This document shows, one piece after another, positions 1 to 8,793 of a stretch of DNA of 45,889 bases. The first letter of the stretch is position 1. Each line of letters starts with the position of its first letter. Under the pieces are notes generated by a model, which had not been told where the DNA came from, did no database searches, and saw only the letters and a program-made list of their open reading frames with translations. Where the stretch lies: positions 1 to 45,889 of the forward strand of contig CAZSXS010000019.1 of NCBI GenBank assembly GCA_964611385.1, read 5' to 3'. The stretch comes from CAZSXS01 sp964611385 (lineage in GTDB: Bacteria > Bacillota > Clostridia > Lachnospirales > CAYPQA01). The position numbers and the translations under genes are program-made.

Positions 1-29
1 AAACTTTTTTCGCCGTTTGAAAAAAGTTT
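1..29. repeat. T-rich hairpin repeat, copy 1 (cut by window edge)
   Basis: A perfect inverted repeat: arms 1-10 and 20-29 (AAACTTTTTT with AAAAAAGTTT) around the loop CGCCGTTTG. The element probably extends left of the window. The same loop and arm core recur at 1330-1374, and a related hairpin is at 17028-17080. It lies downstream of rpmA, so it could also end the rplU-prp-rpmA transcript on the minus strand. Confidence 0.7.
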
Positions 30-66
30 TCTTCTCCTTCCCCCCACGGTTTTAGCTTTTTATCTT

Positions 67-351
67 TTAAGCCTCTAAAGGATAAACGGAAACTTGCTTT
101 TTGTCTCTGCCTTTTCTTTCGTATCTTACACGGCCTTCAATTAGAGCAAAAAGGTTGTCGTTTGAACCTCTGCCAACGTTTAAGCCTGGGTGAATCTTTG
201 TTCCTCTTTGGGTATAAAGAATGTTGCCGGCTTTTACGACTTGACCGTCAGCACGCTTCACACCAAGACGCTTGGATTCGGAATCGCGGCCGTTCTTGGT
301 TGAACCCACACCTTTTTTATGAGCAAAAAACTGAAGATTTAATTTAAGCAT
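67..351 (-). CDS. rpmA: 50S ribosomal protein L27
   Basis: Large-subunit ribosomal protein bL27, whose N-terminus reaches toward the peptidyl-transferase centre. The 94-residue product starts MLKLNLQFFAHKKGVGSTKN. The first nine residues or so (LNLQFF, then AHKKG) are the Bacillota-type cleavable extension that must be removed by the protease Prp, encoded just upstream. The rest (GRDSESKRLG, GNILYTQRGTKIHPG, GRGSNDNLFAL, RVRYERKGRDKK) is standard L27. A GGAGG sits 7 bases before the ATG. It is the last gene of rplU-prp-rpmA on the minus strand. Identification is secure; the need for cleavage is known for the family and inferred here. Confidence 0.97.
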   Translation of the reverse strand: MLKLNLQFFAHKKGVGSTKNGRDSESKRLGVKRADGQVVKAGNILYTQRGTKIHPGLNVGRGSNDNLFALIEGRVRYERKGRDKKQVSVYPLEA

Positions 352-395
352 TCTACACCTCCATTGCCGTTTTACGGCCTCTTATTTGCCATCTG

Positions 396-755
396 TTATT
401 GACTATCAATCACAGGCTGCTTTGACTGGTTTTGATCATCAGCATTGTCCATTACTTTTATGCTGCCTTTGTATTCTTCCTTTATGCTGGTGAGCCCCAG
501 GTAAAGGGAATTTAACAATAAACGAACCTCGGGGTTTTGTTTTCCGTTCTGAATCTCCGGAAGCGTAAATTCCAAAAATCCGCCTTCTTCGTTAAAGGCG
601 TATTCAAGCTTTTCTTTCGTAAAAGTTTCAATGGAATTCAGCGTGTTCAAGACCAGAGCAGAAACGGCCGCACATACAATTTTGGAGCCGTGATCCGTAA
701 CGTTGACAGAATAAATGTCCCCGTTCATATTCCGATAAAAGCAGGCCTTAATCAT
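396..755 (-). CDS. prp: Ribosomal-processing cysteine protease Prp
   Basis: Small cysteine protease (119 residues) that trims the N-terminal extension of L27 in Bacillota. The active-site region reads DHGSKIVCAAVSAL: the conserved His is at about residue 22 and the catalytic Cys about six residues later. The typical family motif is GHA...GxDIVCAAVS, so the His-Cys pair is kept although the flanking residues vary. The C-terminal tail of about 20 residues (DNADDQNQSKQPVIDSQ) is polar and probably disordered. The start codon overlaps the L21 stop by four bases (ATGA), implying translational coupling, and the gene lies between rplU and its substrate rpmA as in most relatives. Confidence 0.92.
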   Translation of the reverse strand: MIKACFYRNMNGDIYSVNVTDHGSKIVCAAVSALVLNTLNSIETFTKEKLEYAFNEEGGFLEFTLPEIQNGKQNPEVRLLLNSLYLGLTSIKEEYKGSIKVMDNADDQNQSKQPVIDSQ

Positions 756-1063
756 AGATTGATGGCTTCAATTTTAATCCTAGTGAAGGGTTGTCTGTGC
801 CCTTTTTTCTTGTGGAAGGTCTTTTTGGATTTATATTTGTATATAATCACTTTTTTAGCCTTTCCGTCGCCGATTACGGTTGCATTTACGGTAGCGTTTT
901 CAACGTAGGGTGCGCCGAAGGTAACTTCTTCGTCTTTGGCAACAGCCAACACCTTATCAAAAACATAAGAAGCCCCGGCCTCAACACCAAGCTTTTCAAC
1001 GGTGATGATGTCGTTTTGTTTTACCTTAAATTGCTTTCCGCCTGTCTCAATAATTGCGTACAT
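752..1063 (-). CDS. rplU: 50S ribosomal protein L21
   Basis: Large-subunit ribosomal protein bL21, 103 residues, the usual length. It opens with MYAIIETGGKQFKVKQND and closes with the RNA-binding KSKKTFHKKKGHRQPFTRIKI segment, both diagnostic. A strong ribosome binding site (GGAGGATCATCC before ATG) sets the start. It is the first gene of the minus-strand rplU-prp-rpmA operon, preceded by a conserved-looking leader and a consensus promoter at 1157-1185. Confidence 0.97.
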   Translation of the reverse strand: MYAIIETGGKQFKVKQNDIITVEKLGVEAGASYVFDKVLAVAKDEEVTFGAPYVENATVNATVIGDGKAKKVIIYKYKSKKTFHKKKGHRQPFTRIKIEAINL

Positions 1064-1079
1064 GGATGATCCTCCTTTT

Positions 1080-1150
1080 CAACAGAACTCGCCGAGTATG
1101 GTGCCCAATGTTGCACAGGACTTTCAAAACCATTGTCGAGCGGCTTTAAC
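1080..1150 (-). promoter_or_regulatory. Probable L21 leader RNA of rplU
   Basis: The 5' untranslated region between the rplU promoter and start codon is about 90 bases and can fold. On the minus strand, CTCG followed by AATGG pairs with CCAT followed by CGGCGAG across a purine-rich loop. Bacillota commonly carry an autoregulatory L21 leader here. I recognise position and foldability, not the covariance-model consensus, so this is an inference. Confidence 0.4.
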
Positions 1151-1156
1151 TTTGTT

Positions 1157-1185
1157 ATACTACCATAACGAATAATTCATGTCAA
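1157..1185 (-). promoter_or_regulatory. Promoter of rplU-prp-rpmA
   Basis: On the minus strand TTGACA (1180-1185), a 17-base spacer, then TAGTAT (1157-1162): a near-perfect housekeeping sigma promoter pointing at the L21 leader. Confidence 0.8.
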
Positions 1186-1329
1186 CAAAATCAATAAGAA
1201 AAATTCATTTCGAATGGTCTTAATAAAAAAATGGGTCTTTCAAAATTTTCGGTGGGATTTATGCCACCCCTATGTCCGACTTTTTGAAAAGGGATAGAGG
1301 GGGGTGGGGTGAACCAACTTGTTGGGTCT

Positions 1330-1374
1330 GGAAGGGAAAAACTTTTTCGCCGTTTGAAAAAGTTTTTCCCTTCC
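1330..1374. repeat. T-rich hairpin repeat, copy 2
   Basis: Perfect 18-bp arms (1330-1347 and 1357-1374, GGAAGGGAAAAACTTTTT and its complement) around the loop CGCCGTTTG, identical to the loop at 11-19. The trailing motif CCCAAGGTTTTAG (1380-1392) also follows copy 1 in slightly altered form. It occupies the gap before addA, on the 5' side of a gene, so it is not simply a gene-end terminator. The rest of the gap (1200-1329) holds G-rich and C-rich tracts with imperfect complementarity and no gene. Confidence 0.75.
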
Positions 1375-1421
1375 TCCGCCCAAGGTTTTAGAAAGATTTA
1401 GAAAATGTTCAGGAGGGAACT

Positions 1422-4400
1422 ATGCCGGCAAACTTTACAGAGGAACAACAGAAAGCGATTTTTACGAAGGGGGAGCTGCTCGTCTCGGCTTCGGCGGGCT
1501 CGGGGAAGACAGCGGTGCTGGTGGAAAGGATCTTGCAGCATCTTTATCAGGGGGTGGATCTGGATCGGCTCTTGGTGGTCACCTTTACGGAGGCGGCAGC
1601 TAATGAAATGCGGGAGCGGATTCATTCGGCCCTCTCTGCCCTTTTGGAACAGAAGCCGGAGGATGACCAGCTGCAAAGACAAATTCTTCTATTAAATAAG
1701 GCGCAGATTTCAACCATTCATTCCTTTTGTCTATATGTCTTGCGCTCCGGGTTTCATCTGATCCAGCTGGACCCCGGCTTTAAGATCGCAGATGAAAACG
1801 AAAATAAGCTCTTGAAAAACGAAATCCTAGAAGAAGTTTTTCTGGAGGAGTATAGCGACCGGAATCAAGACTTTTTTAATCTGGTCGAGGCCTACGGTGA
1901 CCCCACCAAGGATGAAAGCCTCAAAAGACTGCTCCTACGGATTTTTGATTTCATCCGCAGCTCTGCAAGCCCAAGGGCTTGGCTTTCGGAGAAGGTGGAG
2001 CGCTTTTTTAGCGAGGATGCTTGGCATTCGCTTTATCTTCGGGAGATTCGCAGAGAGCTTTTGGCGATACGGGAGGCTAACCGGCAGGCGATCGCCTTGG
2101 CCATGGCCGCAGAAGGGCCGTTTAAGTATCTTCCCGCCTTAGAAAGCGATCGGAGCTTGATCGAGGGCTTGCTGGCCGTTTCAGACCTAGCCGAGCTGTA
2201 TAGGGGGCTTTCGACTGTAAGCTTTGAGCGGCTGCCGTCCTACCGGGGTGAGGTGCTCTATAAGGAAGAGGTGCAGACGCTTCGCAACAAAGGTGTAAAA
2301 GATCCCCTAAAAAATCTGCTCAAAGCCTTCTTCCCAAAACCGCTGGACTTGCTGTTGGAGGATGTCCGAGCCTTCTATCCTTTTTTAAATGCCCTGGAGA
2401 AGCTCTTGGTGAAGTTTATGGACAGGCTGGAGCAGGCAAAGAGTGAAAAAAATATTTTGGACTTCAACGATATGGAACATTTGTGCCTGGATATCTTGAC
2501 CGGGAAGAGGCGGGATGAAATTAGCGCCCACGCCCGCTTGCTTCGGGAAAAATTTGTGGAAGTGATGGTGGACGAGTATCAGGACAGTAATCTGTCCCAG
2601 GAGTTGATCTTGTCGGCCGTTTCTAATAACAACCGCTTTATGGTAGGTGATGTGAAGCAAAGCATTTACAAATTTCGTCTGGCTAGGCCGGAGATTTTTT
2701 TGAGCAAGTATCAGAACCCAAATCACGCCAAGGTGATCTTGACCCAAAATTTTAGAAGCCGTGCTTCTGTTTTGGAAGGGATCAACTTTTTCTTTAGGCG
2801 TCTTATGAGTGAGGAGATAGGCGGCCTGTGTTATGACGAAAGTGTATGTCTTTACCCCAAAAAAGAATTTCCCCCAGAGCCTCTGGCTTGTAGTAACGAA
2901 GTGGAGGTGCTGGTTTATGAAACAAAGGTCTTGGAGGAAACAGACGATGAGGAACTTTCACTCCCAGAAGAGTTTCAGTTCATCCAGGAGCTAAGCAAGG
3001 CTCATTATGAAGCAGAAATGATCGTGAAAAGGATTCAGGGCTTGTTTGAAAATGACACCCACATTTTTGAAAACGGGGATTATAGACCCATACGCTATGG
3101 GGATATAGTCATTTTGGTTCGCAGCGTCTTTTCCGTTGAGGAGGCTTTCATGGAGGTCTTTGCAAGATCCGGGATTCCCTTGTTTATCAGCAGCTCCAGG
3201 GGTTTTTATCAATCCCTTGAAGTCAGTACGCTTCTGAGCTTCTTGCAGTTAATCGACAATCCACGGCAGGACATCCATTTGATTGCTGTTCTTCACTCCT
3301 TTGCCTATGGGCTTACACCGGAGGACTTGATGGAAATTCGCTTGCTCTGTGACGGCTGCTATTATGAGGCGCTACAAAAATATGTGCAGGAGTATGAAGC
3401 CCTGGGGTTGGAGCATGAGGCTTTGCGAAACAAGCTGCTGTACTTTTTACAGCAGCTTCATTCCTGGCGGGACTGTTCGGCTATGGTTCCCATCAGCCAA
3501 CTGATTAATCAGGTTATCTCGGATTGCGGCTATATGGGGTATCTGGCGATGCTTCCAGACGGAGCACAGCGGCAGGCTAATCTCTACGCCCTTATTGAAT
3601 CCGCGCAAAATTACGAGGAATCCTCCTTTAAAGGCTTGTTCCACTTCATCCGTTACATAGAGAAATTGAAAAATCAGGATGCCGACCAGGGCGACGCAAA
3701 GCTTCAATCGGAAAATGAAAATCTGGTAAGAATCATGACTATTCATAAAAGCAAGGGGCTTGAATTTCCTGTGGTTTTTGTCAGCTCCCTAGGCAAGCGC
3801 TTCAATACAGGTGACTTGAAGGATAAACTGATTCTGCATCAAGACCTAGGCTTTGGGCCAGTCTATGTGGATTTGCAAGATCGCGTGATCTCAAACACCT
3901 TGCCCCGCATCGCCCTGTCCAAGGCGGTGAAGCTGGAGGCCTTATCGGAGGAAATGCGGGTACTGTATGTTGCTATGACTCGGGCTAAGGAGAAACTGAT
4001 TTTGACCGGAACCGTCCCAGAATTTGGTAAAGGCGTATCGCAGTTGGGAGAAACCCAGGATGGGCCCTTGCCCTCCTTTTGCACCATTAAGGCCCGCTGC
4101 TTTATGGATTGGGTCTTGATGGCTGTTCAAAACACCAATCAAGGGAATATTCGGATCTCTCTGTTCAGCAAGGAGGATTTTGAATCGAATGAGAAGAGCG
4201 ACAGTGTAGAAGAGGAGGCTGACAATAATGCGGATAATGAGGGAGACTCTAGTATAGACATGAATCTGAACACTAACGCAGACAGTGGTTTAGATTCCAT
4301 TTCCATTGAATCTAAACCACTGGAATCCAGTGCTTTGGATTCCATTCCCTGGGTTTACCCCTACGCCCACGCTGCAAACACCCCAGGCAAGCTTTCGATT

Positions 4401-5051
4401 TCGGAAATCAAACGGATGAACCAAGGTCAAGACAGGGAGAGCGTAGAACTGATACGGGATTACAGTTCATACGACACGCCCAAGTTCTTGACAGAAAATC
4501 AACCTCCGTCTTCCTTGCAGGTGGGCAAGGCGATCCATACCGTGATGGAAAAGATTGATTTTAATTTCCATAGGGACTATGACCGCATTCTTTCTTTTAT
4601 TAACGGTCTGGTGGAAAGAAACTTTATGGAGGAAAGAGAAGCCCGAAGGATCAATATTGCCAGTATTGAGAACTTTGTAAACTCTGCCCTCGGCGACCGA
4701 ATCCGGCGTTCCAATTTCGTAAAAAGAGAGCAGCCCTTTACCATGCTCATTCCCGACACAAGCGAAGGGCGAAGCAGCTTTCAAACAGGGCTGGATACTC
4801 ATGATTTCCCAGAAAATGACTTAAGCGGTGTGATGGTCTCTGGAATTATTGATTTGTATTTTGAAGAAGAAGGTGCCTTGGTTCTGGTTGATTACAAGAC
4901 AGACCGCACAAGGGATTTGACCAAAATCAAGGAGCGCTATCGGATTCAGCTAAGCTTTTATAAAAGCGCCTTGGAAAAGGGTACACAGATGCCTGTGAAA
5001 GAGCTGATTGTGTATTTGTTGAATCAAGGGGAAATGGTTTGGTATGAGTAA
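1422..5051 (+). CDS. addA: ATP-dependent helicase/nuclease subunit A (AddA)
   Basis: UvrD-like superfamily 1 helicase plus RecB-type nuclease of the AddAB double-strand-break repair complex, which processes DNA ends for RecA. The 1209 residues carry Walker A (SASAGSGKTAVL, about residues 22-33), Walker B (VDEYQDSN, near 383), GDVKQSIYKFR, motif VI (VAMTRAKEKL, near 847) and the C-terminal nuclease motif (GIIDLYF then VDYKTD, near 1155). A GGAGGG ribosome binding site fixes the start. Between the helicase and nuclease parts is an acidic, repetitive linker (about residues 920-975) holding a 14-bp DNA palindrome. The partner addB, usually directly upstream, is not in the window; the gene stands alone between the ribosomal operon and a TIM-barrel gene. 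Confidence 0.95.
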   Translation: MPANFTEEQQKAIFTKGELLVSASAGSGKTAVLVERILQHLYQGVDLDRLLVVTFTEAAANEMRERIHSALSALLEQKPEDDQLQRQILLLNKAQISTIHSFCLYVLRSGFHLIQLDPGFKIADENENKLLKNEILEEVFLEEYSDRNQDFFNLVEAYGDPTKDESLKRLLLRIFDFIRSSASPRAWLSEKVERFFSEDAWHSLYLREIRRELLAIREANRQAIALAMAAEGPFKYLPALESDRSLIEGLLAVSDLAELYRGLSTVSFERLPSYRGEVLYKEEVQTLRNKGVKDPLKNLLKAFFPKPLDLLLEDVRAFYPFLNALEKLLVKFMDRLEQAKSEKNILDFNDMEHLCLDILTGKRRDEISAHARLLREKFVEVMVDEYQDSNLSQELILSAVSNNNRFMVGDVKQSIYKFRLARPEIFLSKYQNPNHAKVILTQNFRSRASVLEGINFFFRRLMSEEIGGLCYDESVCLYPKKEFPPEPLACSNEVEVLVYETKVLEETDDEELSLPEEFQFIQELSKAHYEAEMIVKRIQGLFENDTHIFENGDYRPIRYGDIVILVRSVFSVEEAFMEVFARSGIPLFISSSRGFYQSLEVSTLLSFLQLIDNPRQDIHLIAVLHSFAYGLTPEDLMEIRLLCDGCYYEALQKYVQEYEALGLEHEALRNKLLYFLQQLHSWRDCSAMVPISQLINQVISDCGYMGYLAMLPDGAQRQANLYALIESAQNYEESSFKGLFHFIRYIEKLKNQDADQGDAKLQSENENLVRIMTIHKSKGLEFPVVFVSSLGKRFNTGDLKDKLILHQDLGFGPVYVDLQDRVISNTLPRIALSKAVKLEALSEEMRVLYVAMTRAKEKLILTGTVPEFGKGVSQLGETQDGPLPSFCTIKARCFMDWVLMAVQNTNQGNIRISLFSKEDFESNEKSDSVEEEADNNADNEGDSSIDMNLNTNADSGLDSISIESKPLESSALDSIPWVYPYAHAANTPGKLSISEIKRMNQGQDRESVELIRDYSSYDTPKFLTENQPPSSLQVGKAIHTVMEKIDFNFHRDYDRILSFINGLVERNFMEEREARRINIASIENFVNSALGDRIRRSNFVKREQPFTMLIPDTSEGRSSFQTGLDTHDFPENDLSGVMVSGIIDLYFEEEGALVLVDYKTDRTRDLTKIKERYRIQLSFYKSALEKGTQMPVKELIVYLLNQGEMVWYE
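4284..4321. repeat. Perfect 14-bp inverted repeat inside addA
   Basis: Arms 4284-4297 (AGTGGTTTAGATTC) and 4308-4321 are exact complements around a 10-base loop, within the low-complexity acidic linker of AddA. Just downstream, GGAATCCAGTG... repeats parts of the arm. It could form a stable hairpin in the mRNA or DNA. Confidence 0.8.
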
Positions 5052-5054
5052 ATG

Positions 5055-5083
5055 ATGAAGAGAAAATTTCTTCATTATTTTTG
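5055..5083 (+). terminator. Weak terminator after addA
   Basis: ATGAAGA (5055-5061) pairs with TCTTCAT (5069-5075), followed by TATTTTT. The stem is short and AT-rich, so termination is probably incomplete. Confidence 0.4.
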
Positions 5084-5092
5084 AGAATCTTC

Positions 5093-5121
5093 TTGAAATT
5101 AAGCGTTGATTTGACTATAAT
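5093..5121 (+). promoter_or_regulatory. Promoter of the TIM-barrel gene at 5164
   Basis: TTGAAA (5093-5098), 17-base spacer, TATAAT (5116-5121), about 40 bases before the GGAGG ribosome binding site and ATG at 5164. Confidence 0.7.
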
Positions 5122-5163
5122 TTTGACTCAGCTTTGCAAACGATAAATCATTGGAGGTATAAC

Positions 5164-6684
5164 ATGGGAAACCTGATCATTAACGAAGACTGTACTCATT
5201 TTCTGTGGACAAGAAAGCTTGCTGGTATCAAACCGGGAAAGAAAGAGCTTTTAGAGTTTATAGACCAATATGCCAATACAGATGTCGAAGCCATCTTTTT
5301 TAATCCAACAGCCAGCCTCGCCTGGTATGATTCAAAGATAGTCGAATCGGCCGTTGATAGATACAAAAAAATTAAGGACGGAAGCATAAAAGCAACAGGA
5401 AATTATGAATACATAGAAATAGCTTATGATTTAATGAATCAAGGCCTGGATCTGTATCAAATTTGGTTTGAAAGATCCTGGGAGGTAGGCATTGAACCTT
5501 GGGTCTCCATTCGCATGAACGATATCCATAATTCAGATGATCCAGATCATTATTTACACTCAGCCTTTACCAAAAGCGCCAAGCATATGCAGATTACCCC
5601 TCACAGAGAGCCTTGCTACTATTGGGACAGGGCTTTGGATTACAGCTTTGAGGAAGTAAGGGAGTATTACTTTAAGATTATCGAAGAGTTGGTTATGCGT
5701 TATCCTATTGCGGGCATTGAACTGGACTTCATGAGAGAAGTTTATTCTTTCAATTACCTTGGACTGGAAAAAGGCATAGAAATCATCAACGAATTTGTTA
5801 AAAGGGTCCGTGACTTAGTCAAAGGAAAAGATGAAAAGATAAAGGTATCCATCCGAGTTCCCTCAACACCGGAAAAAGCCTTGCGCTTTGGATTTGATGT
5901 CTTTTATTTGATTCAAAACCAGTTGATTGATCTAATCACGCCAACCCCTCGTTGGAGAAGCATAGACAACGACATTCCGGTTGATGTATGGAAAAAGATC
6001 TTACACGGAACAGGGATCGTTTTAGCTCCAGGGATGGAAGTCCTCATTGAAGGAATGTACAAAAACCCACGCAAGCCCATGTACAACACCATAGAAACGG
6101 CAGCAGGCACAGCTTCTGCCATGCTTGCCCTGGGCGCCGACAAGGTTTACACGTTTAATTACATGGATACCCCAGAGGAAATAAAGGATGACGCTACAGA
6201 TAATTCCGTCGTCGGGTACAAAAGTTATCCTACCTTCTTAAAGAATTTCGGTTCAATAGAAAAACTATCGAAGCTAAAAAGAAGGCACGTAGTCACCTAC
6301 AGTGACATTGTAGCACCCGGTACCAGAAACAATTATCCCTTGCCAATTAAACAGGAGGCCCCTGCCCCAGGCAATGCGGTCTATTATATTCCCACCAGGA
6401 TACAAAACGGTAAAATCAATCCTGAGCATCAAGTTCGCTTGCTGATCGGTGCGTCTGCTAAGATCCCCGACACACTGCTGACAGCCGAAAACTTTTCCGT
6501 CTTTGTCAACACCAAGCCTGCCAAGTTCATCGGCCTGACCCAACTGGATCAAGTTTCCCCGGACTGCCCGGTTTATGAATTTGAACTGGTTAACGACTAC
6601 GAGTTTCCCCTTATTAGTATCATTGAAACTGCCGCTATCAAAGATGGGTTTACCATCGAGTGGTTAGAATTACAGGTTTATTAA
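5164..6684 (+). CDS. Putative TIM-barrel glycoside hydrolase-like protein
   Basis: Not assigned to a named enzyme. The 506-residue product has an N-terminal half that reads like a sugar-active beta/alpha barrel: alternating strand and helix segments such as VEAIFFNP, IEPWVSIRMND, IAGIELDFMRE (acid-rich strand end, a plausible catalytic site), KVSIRVPST and DLITPTPRW. The last 100 residues or so (from about residue 410, VRLLIGASAKIP) look like a beta-sandwich. No signal peptide, so probably cytoplasmic. GGAGG eight bases before the ATG at 5164 favours this start over one 30 bases upstream. It has its own promoter and a strong terminator and sits tail-to-tail with the GHL6-type glycosidase, which suggests shared carbohydrate work. 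Substrate unknown. Confidence 0.6.
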   Translation: MGNLIINEDCTHFLWTRKLAGIKPGKKELLEFIDQYANTDVEAIFFNPTASLAWYDSKIVESAVDRYKKIKDGSIKATGNYEYIEIAYDLMNQGLDLYQIWFERSWEVGIEPWVSIRMNDIHNSDDPDHYLHSAFTKSAKHMQITPHREPCYYWDRALDYSFEEVREYYFKIIEELVMRYPIAGIELDFMREVYSFNYLGLEKGIEIINEFVKRVRDLVKGKDEKIKVSIRVPSTPEKALRFGFDVFYLIQNQLIDLITPTPRWRSIDNDIPVDVWKKILHGTGIVLAPGMEVLIEGMYKNPRKPMYNTIETAAGTASAMLALGADKVYTFNYMDTPEEIKDDATDNSVVGYKSYPTFLKNFGSIEKLSKLKRRHVVTYSDIVAPGTRNNYPLPIKQEAPAPGNAVYYIPTRIQNGKINPEHQVRLLIGASAKIPDTLLTAENFSVFVNTKPAKFIGLTQLDQVSPDCPVYEFELVNDYEFPLISIIETAAIKDGFTIEWLELQVY

Positions 6685-6685
6685 G

Positions 6686-6734
6686 CAAAAAAGCCGGTAT
6701 AGTATCCGTTTACGGAAACTATACCGGCTTTTTT
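6686..6734. terminator. Bidirectional terminator
   Basis: An 11-bp stem (GCCGGTATAGT 6693-6703 with its complement 6718-6728), A-run before and T-run after, between convergent genes. The loop contains TCCG/CGGA that can extend the structure. A close relative is at 12118-12162. Confidence 0.9.
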
Positions 6735-6770
6735 GTTGTGAGCTAAAAATTACTTGCATTAAATTTCTGT

Positions 6771-8747
6771 TTAAACACTCAGTTCAACAATCGTATACCC
6801 TTTCATATAAGGAATAAAAAGCTCATTTCCTGAAAGCCTTACTTCCTTCTTGTCTCCGTCAAGACCAGGGACGACACTGGCGGACTTGATGGGATAGGGA
6901 AGGTTTACTGTTAGCTTCAAGTTCGTTATCTCAGAAGCTTCCTCAATAATATCAATGCTTGCCGACTTTCGAATCGGGATGTAGGACAGCAAATGAAGGG
7001 TGACGCGCCCCTTGTCCTTTTGCTCAAGCAAAGATACATTCAAGCTGGAGGGGCCATTGTGACGGACATAGCGGCTTGGCAGTAAGAGATCCAAGGCGTT
7101 TGAAATCAAGGTCTTACACCAGTTCGGGGCATTGTGCCGGTACTGGGAAAAGAGGGGTTGGGCAAAGAAAATAATAGAACCATTTTTCAGTACTGCTGGG
7201 TTTGCACCCTTCTTGGAGGAGGGGGTGTAGCGATGGGAGCAGAATTGATCCCCGGCACGATTGAAGTACGGCTCATTGGACTGGATCAAAACCTCGGCGG
7301 CGGTTGGCTGTACCCTTACGCCCGGCAGATAGATGACATACTCGTTCCCTTCTTCTAGTCCCTTGGCCATAGGGCCTTCAGCCACCAGAAACTCAGGAAC
7401 CTTGGGCGTATCCTCTAAAAAGCTGAGCCCATATCCTTGCGGATATTCGCCGCTTTCTGGATTAAAGCCACCCTTATGACAAGCAATGACCTTTCCGCCC
7501 TGGTTGACATAAGCATCCAACCTTTGCTGAAACGCTGGGTCTACTGTAAAGCTGTCCGGCACAATCAGCAGCTCATAGTCGGAAAAATCCATCTCAGCAT
7601 CCAGGATATCAAATTGGACGGCCAACTCTTCTAGCATTTGATTTGCCCCAAAAAGATCAGCAGGCACTTGGAATTCCTTTGTATAGCTCTCGGAGGTAAA
7701 CACGCCCACTTGTACCAGAGGCTTGCTGGGTCTTGCCCATTCCTCGTAGTGCGCAAATTGCTCATATACCTTTCCAATCAGCTTGTAGGTCGCTTTGTTC
7801 AGCTTGCCTGTGGGTTCCATTTGATCCCCGATGGAGCTGGCGAACCCAAAACTGAGCATCCGAAAGCACTCAAATTCCAGGGCTGCTTGGTTTTTCAGGG
7901 AGTGGAAGTCGCCCCACTCGGTGTGGAATTTCCCGGTCATGCCAAGGCAGTCTTTCCCCAGTTTGCGGGCATAGCGGGCGGTTGCTGGGAAATGTAAGTA
8001 GCCCCAGGAGCCAGAGGGCAGGCTTTCCAGTTCGAAATGAGAAAAGCTGTCTGCACTGTCTTTGGTTCCAGGCCCGATGTGTCCGGCATTATAGAAGATA
8101 CTGCAGTCTTTGTTGTGCTTTCTAACGGCTTCCGTCATTCTGTTTTTGAAGCGGGTCATAACCTTCTTGGCAAAAGCTCGGACGGCCTCATCATCATTTA
8201 GGTTGATACCCAGATTTTTCATTTCCTTGCGGCAGGCCGAGCACCAGCAGGGTCGGATTCCAACGATATCAAAGAACAATCCATCCAGTTTGTCAGCAAA
8301 TAGTTGGCAGACTTCCTCTGTTTGCGCCAACAGAAAGTCAAAGTAGCTCGTATTCACGCAAAGAGCCTGATAAAAACCTGGCTCTGTAAAGGAGCTTCCC
8401 TGGTGGGAGCCGTCCTTATTGCGAATCAGCCATTCGGGATGGGTCGTTGCGGAATGATAGTCCCATTGGATGGTTATGTAGATCGGAGCCTTAATACCCT
8501 GGGCATGTAAGGCCTCAACTTGTTCCAACAAGAGATTTTTGTTGATCAAATTCGGATGAACCAACTCTGGGAATTTTTCCGACAGATAATAAAGCCAACC
8601 ATGATGACAGCGAGCAAAAACCGTTACGGAACTGACAAAGGCTTCCTTTACCGTTTTGGCAAAGTCGGCCGGGTTAAAGTCCCTAGCAATGTCGGCGATA
8701 TGCTCCGATGTATGAAAATCCAAATGCACTTGACGTGGTGACAGCAT
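6771..8747 (-). CDS. GHL6-type glycoside hydrolase with beta-galactosidase trimerisation-like domain
   Basis: 658 residues. The N-terminal barrel (about 1-330) has the features of the hypothetical glycoside hydrolase 6 family: an opening MLSPRQVHLDFHTSEHI, FARCHHGWLYY, YITIQWDYHSATTHPEW, DGLFFDIVGIRPCWCSAC and a long central region with EWGDFHS. The middle (about 345-540: QVGVFTSESY, LLIVPDSF, YVNQGGKVIACHKGG) matches the flavodoxin-like trimerisation domain of family 42 beta-galactosidases. A beta-sandwich tail (KGRVTLHLLSYIPI...) follows. No signal peptide, so likely cytoplasmic. GGAGG nine bases upstream supports the ATG. It lies downstream of an orphan PTS IIC, so it may act on an imported sugar. 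The barrel call is good; catalytic activity is inferred. Confidence 0.75.
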   Translation of the reverse strand: MLSPRQVHLDFHTSEHIADIARDFNPADFAKTVKEAFVSSVTVFARCHHGWLYYLSEKFPELVHPNLINKNLLLEQVEALHAQGIKAPIYITIQWDYHSATTHPEWLIRNKDGSHQGSSFTEPGFYQALCVNTSYFDFLLAQTEEVCQLFADKLDGLFFDIVGIRPCWCSACRKEMKNLGINLNDDEAVRAFAKKVMTRFKNRMTEAVRKHNKDCSIFYNAGHIGPGTKDSADSFSHFELESLPSGSWGYLHFPATARYARKLGKDCLGMTGKFHTEWGDFHSLKNQAALEFECFRMLSFGFASSIGDQMEPTGKLNKATYKLIGKVYEQFAHYEEWARPSKPLVQVGVFTSESYTKEFQVPADLFGANQMLEELAVQFDILDAEMDFSDYELLIVPDSFTVDPAFQQRLDAYVNQGGKVIACHKGGFNPESGEYPQGYGLSFLEDTPKVPEFLVAEGPMAKGLEEGNEYVIYLPGVRVQPTAAEVLIQSNEPYFNRAGDQFCSHRYTPSSKKGANPAVLKNGSIIFFAQPLFSQYRHNAPNWCKTLISNALDLLLPSRYVRHNGPSSLNVSLLEQKDKGRVTLHLLSYIPIRKSASIDIIEEASEITNLKLTVNLPYPIKSASVVPGLDGDKKEVRLSGNELFIPYMKGYTIVELSV

Positions 8748-8793
8748 AATAATGTACCTCCGAAATACTCATGATAGTTAGTAGGTTATCGTT

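Noticed and set aside
7134..7997. Plus-strand ORFs of 74-119 codons opposite the GHL6-type glycosidase
   Set aside because: They mirror the antisense strand of a well-supported gene, lack ribosome binding sites and show no family features.
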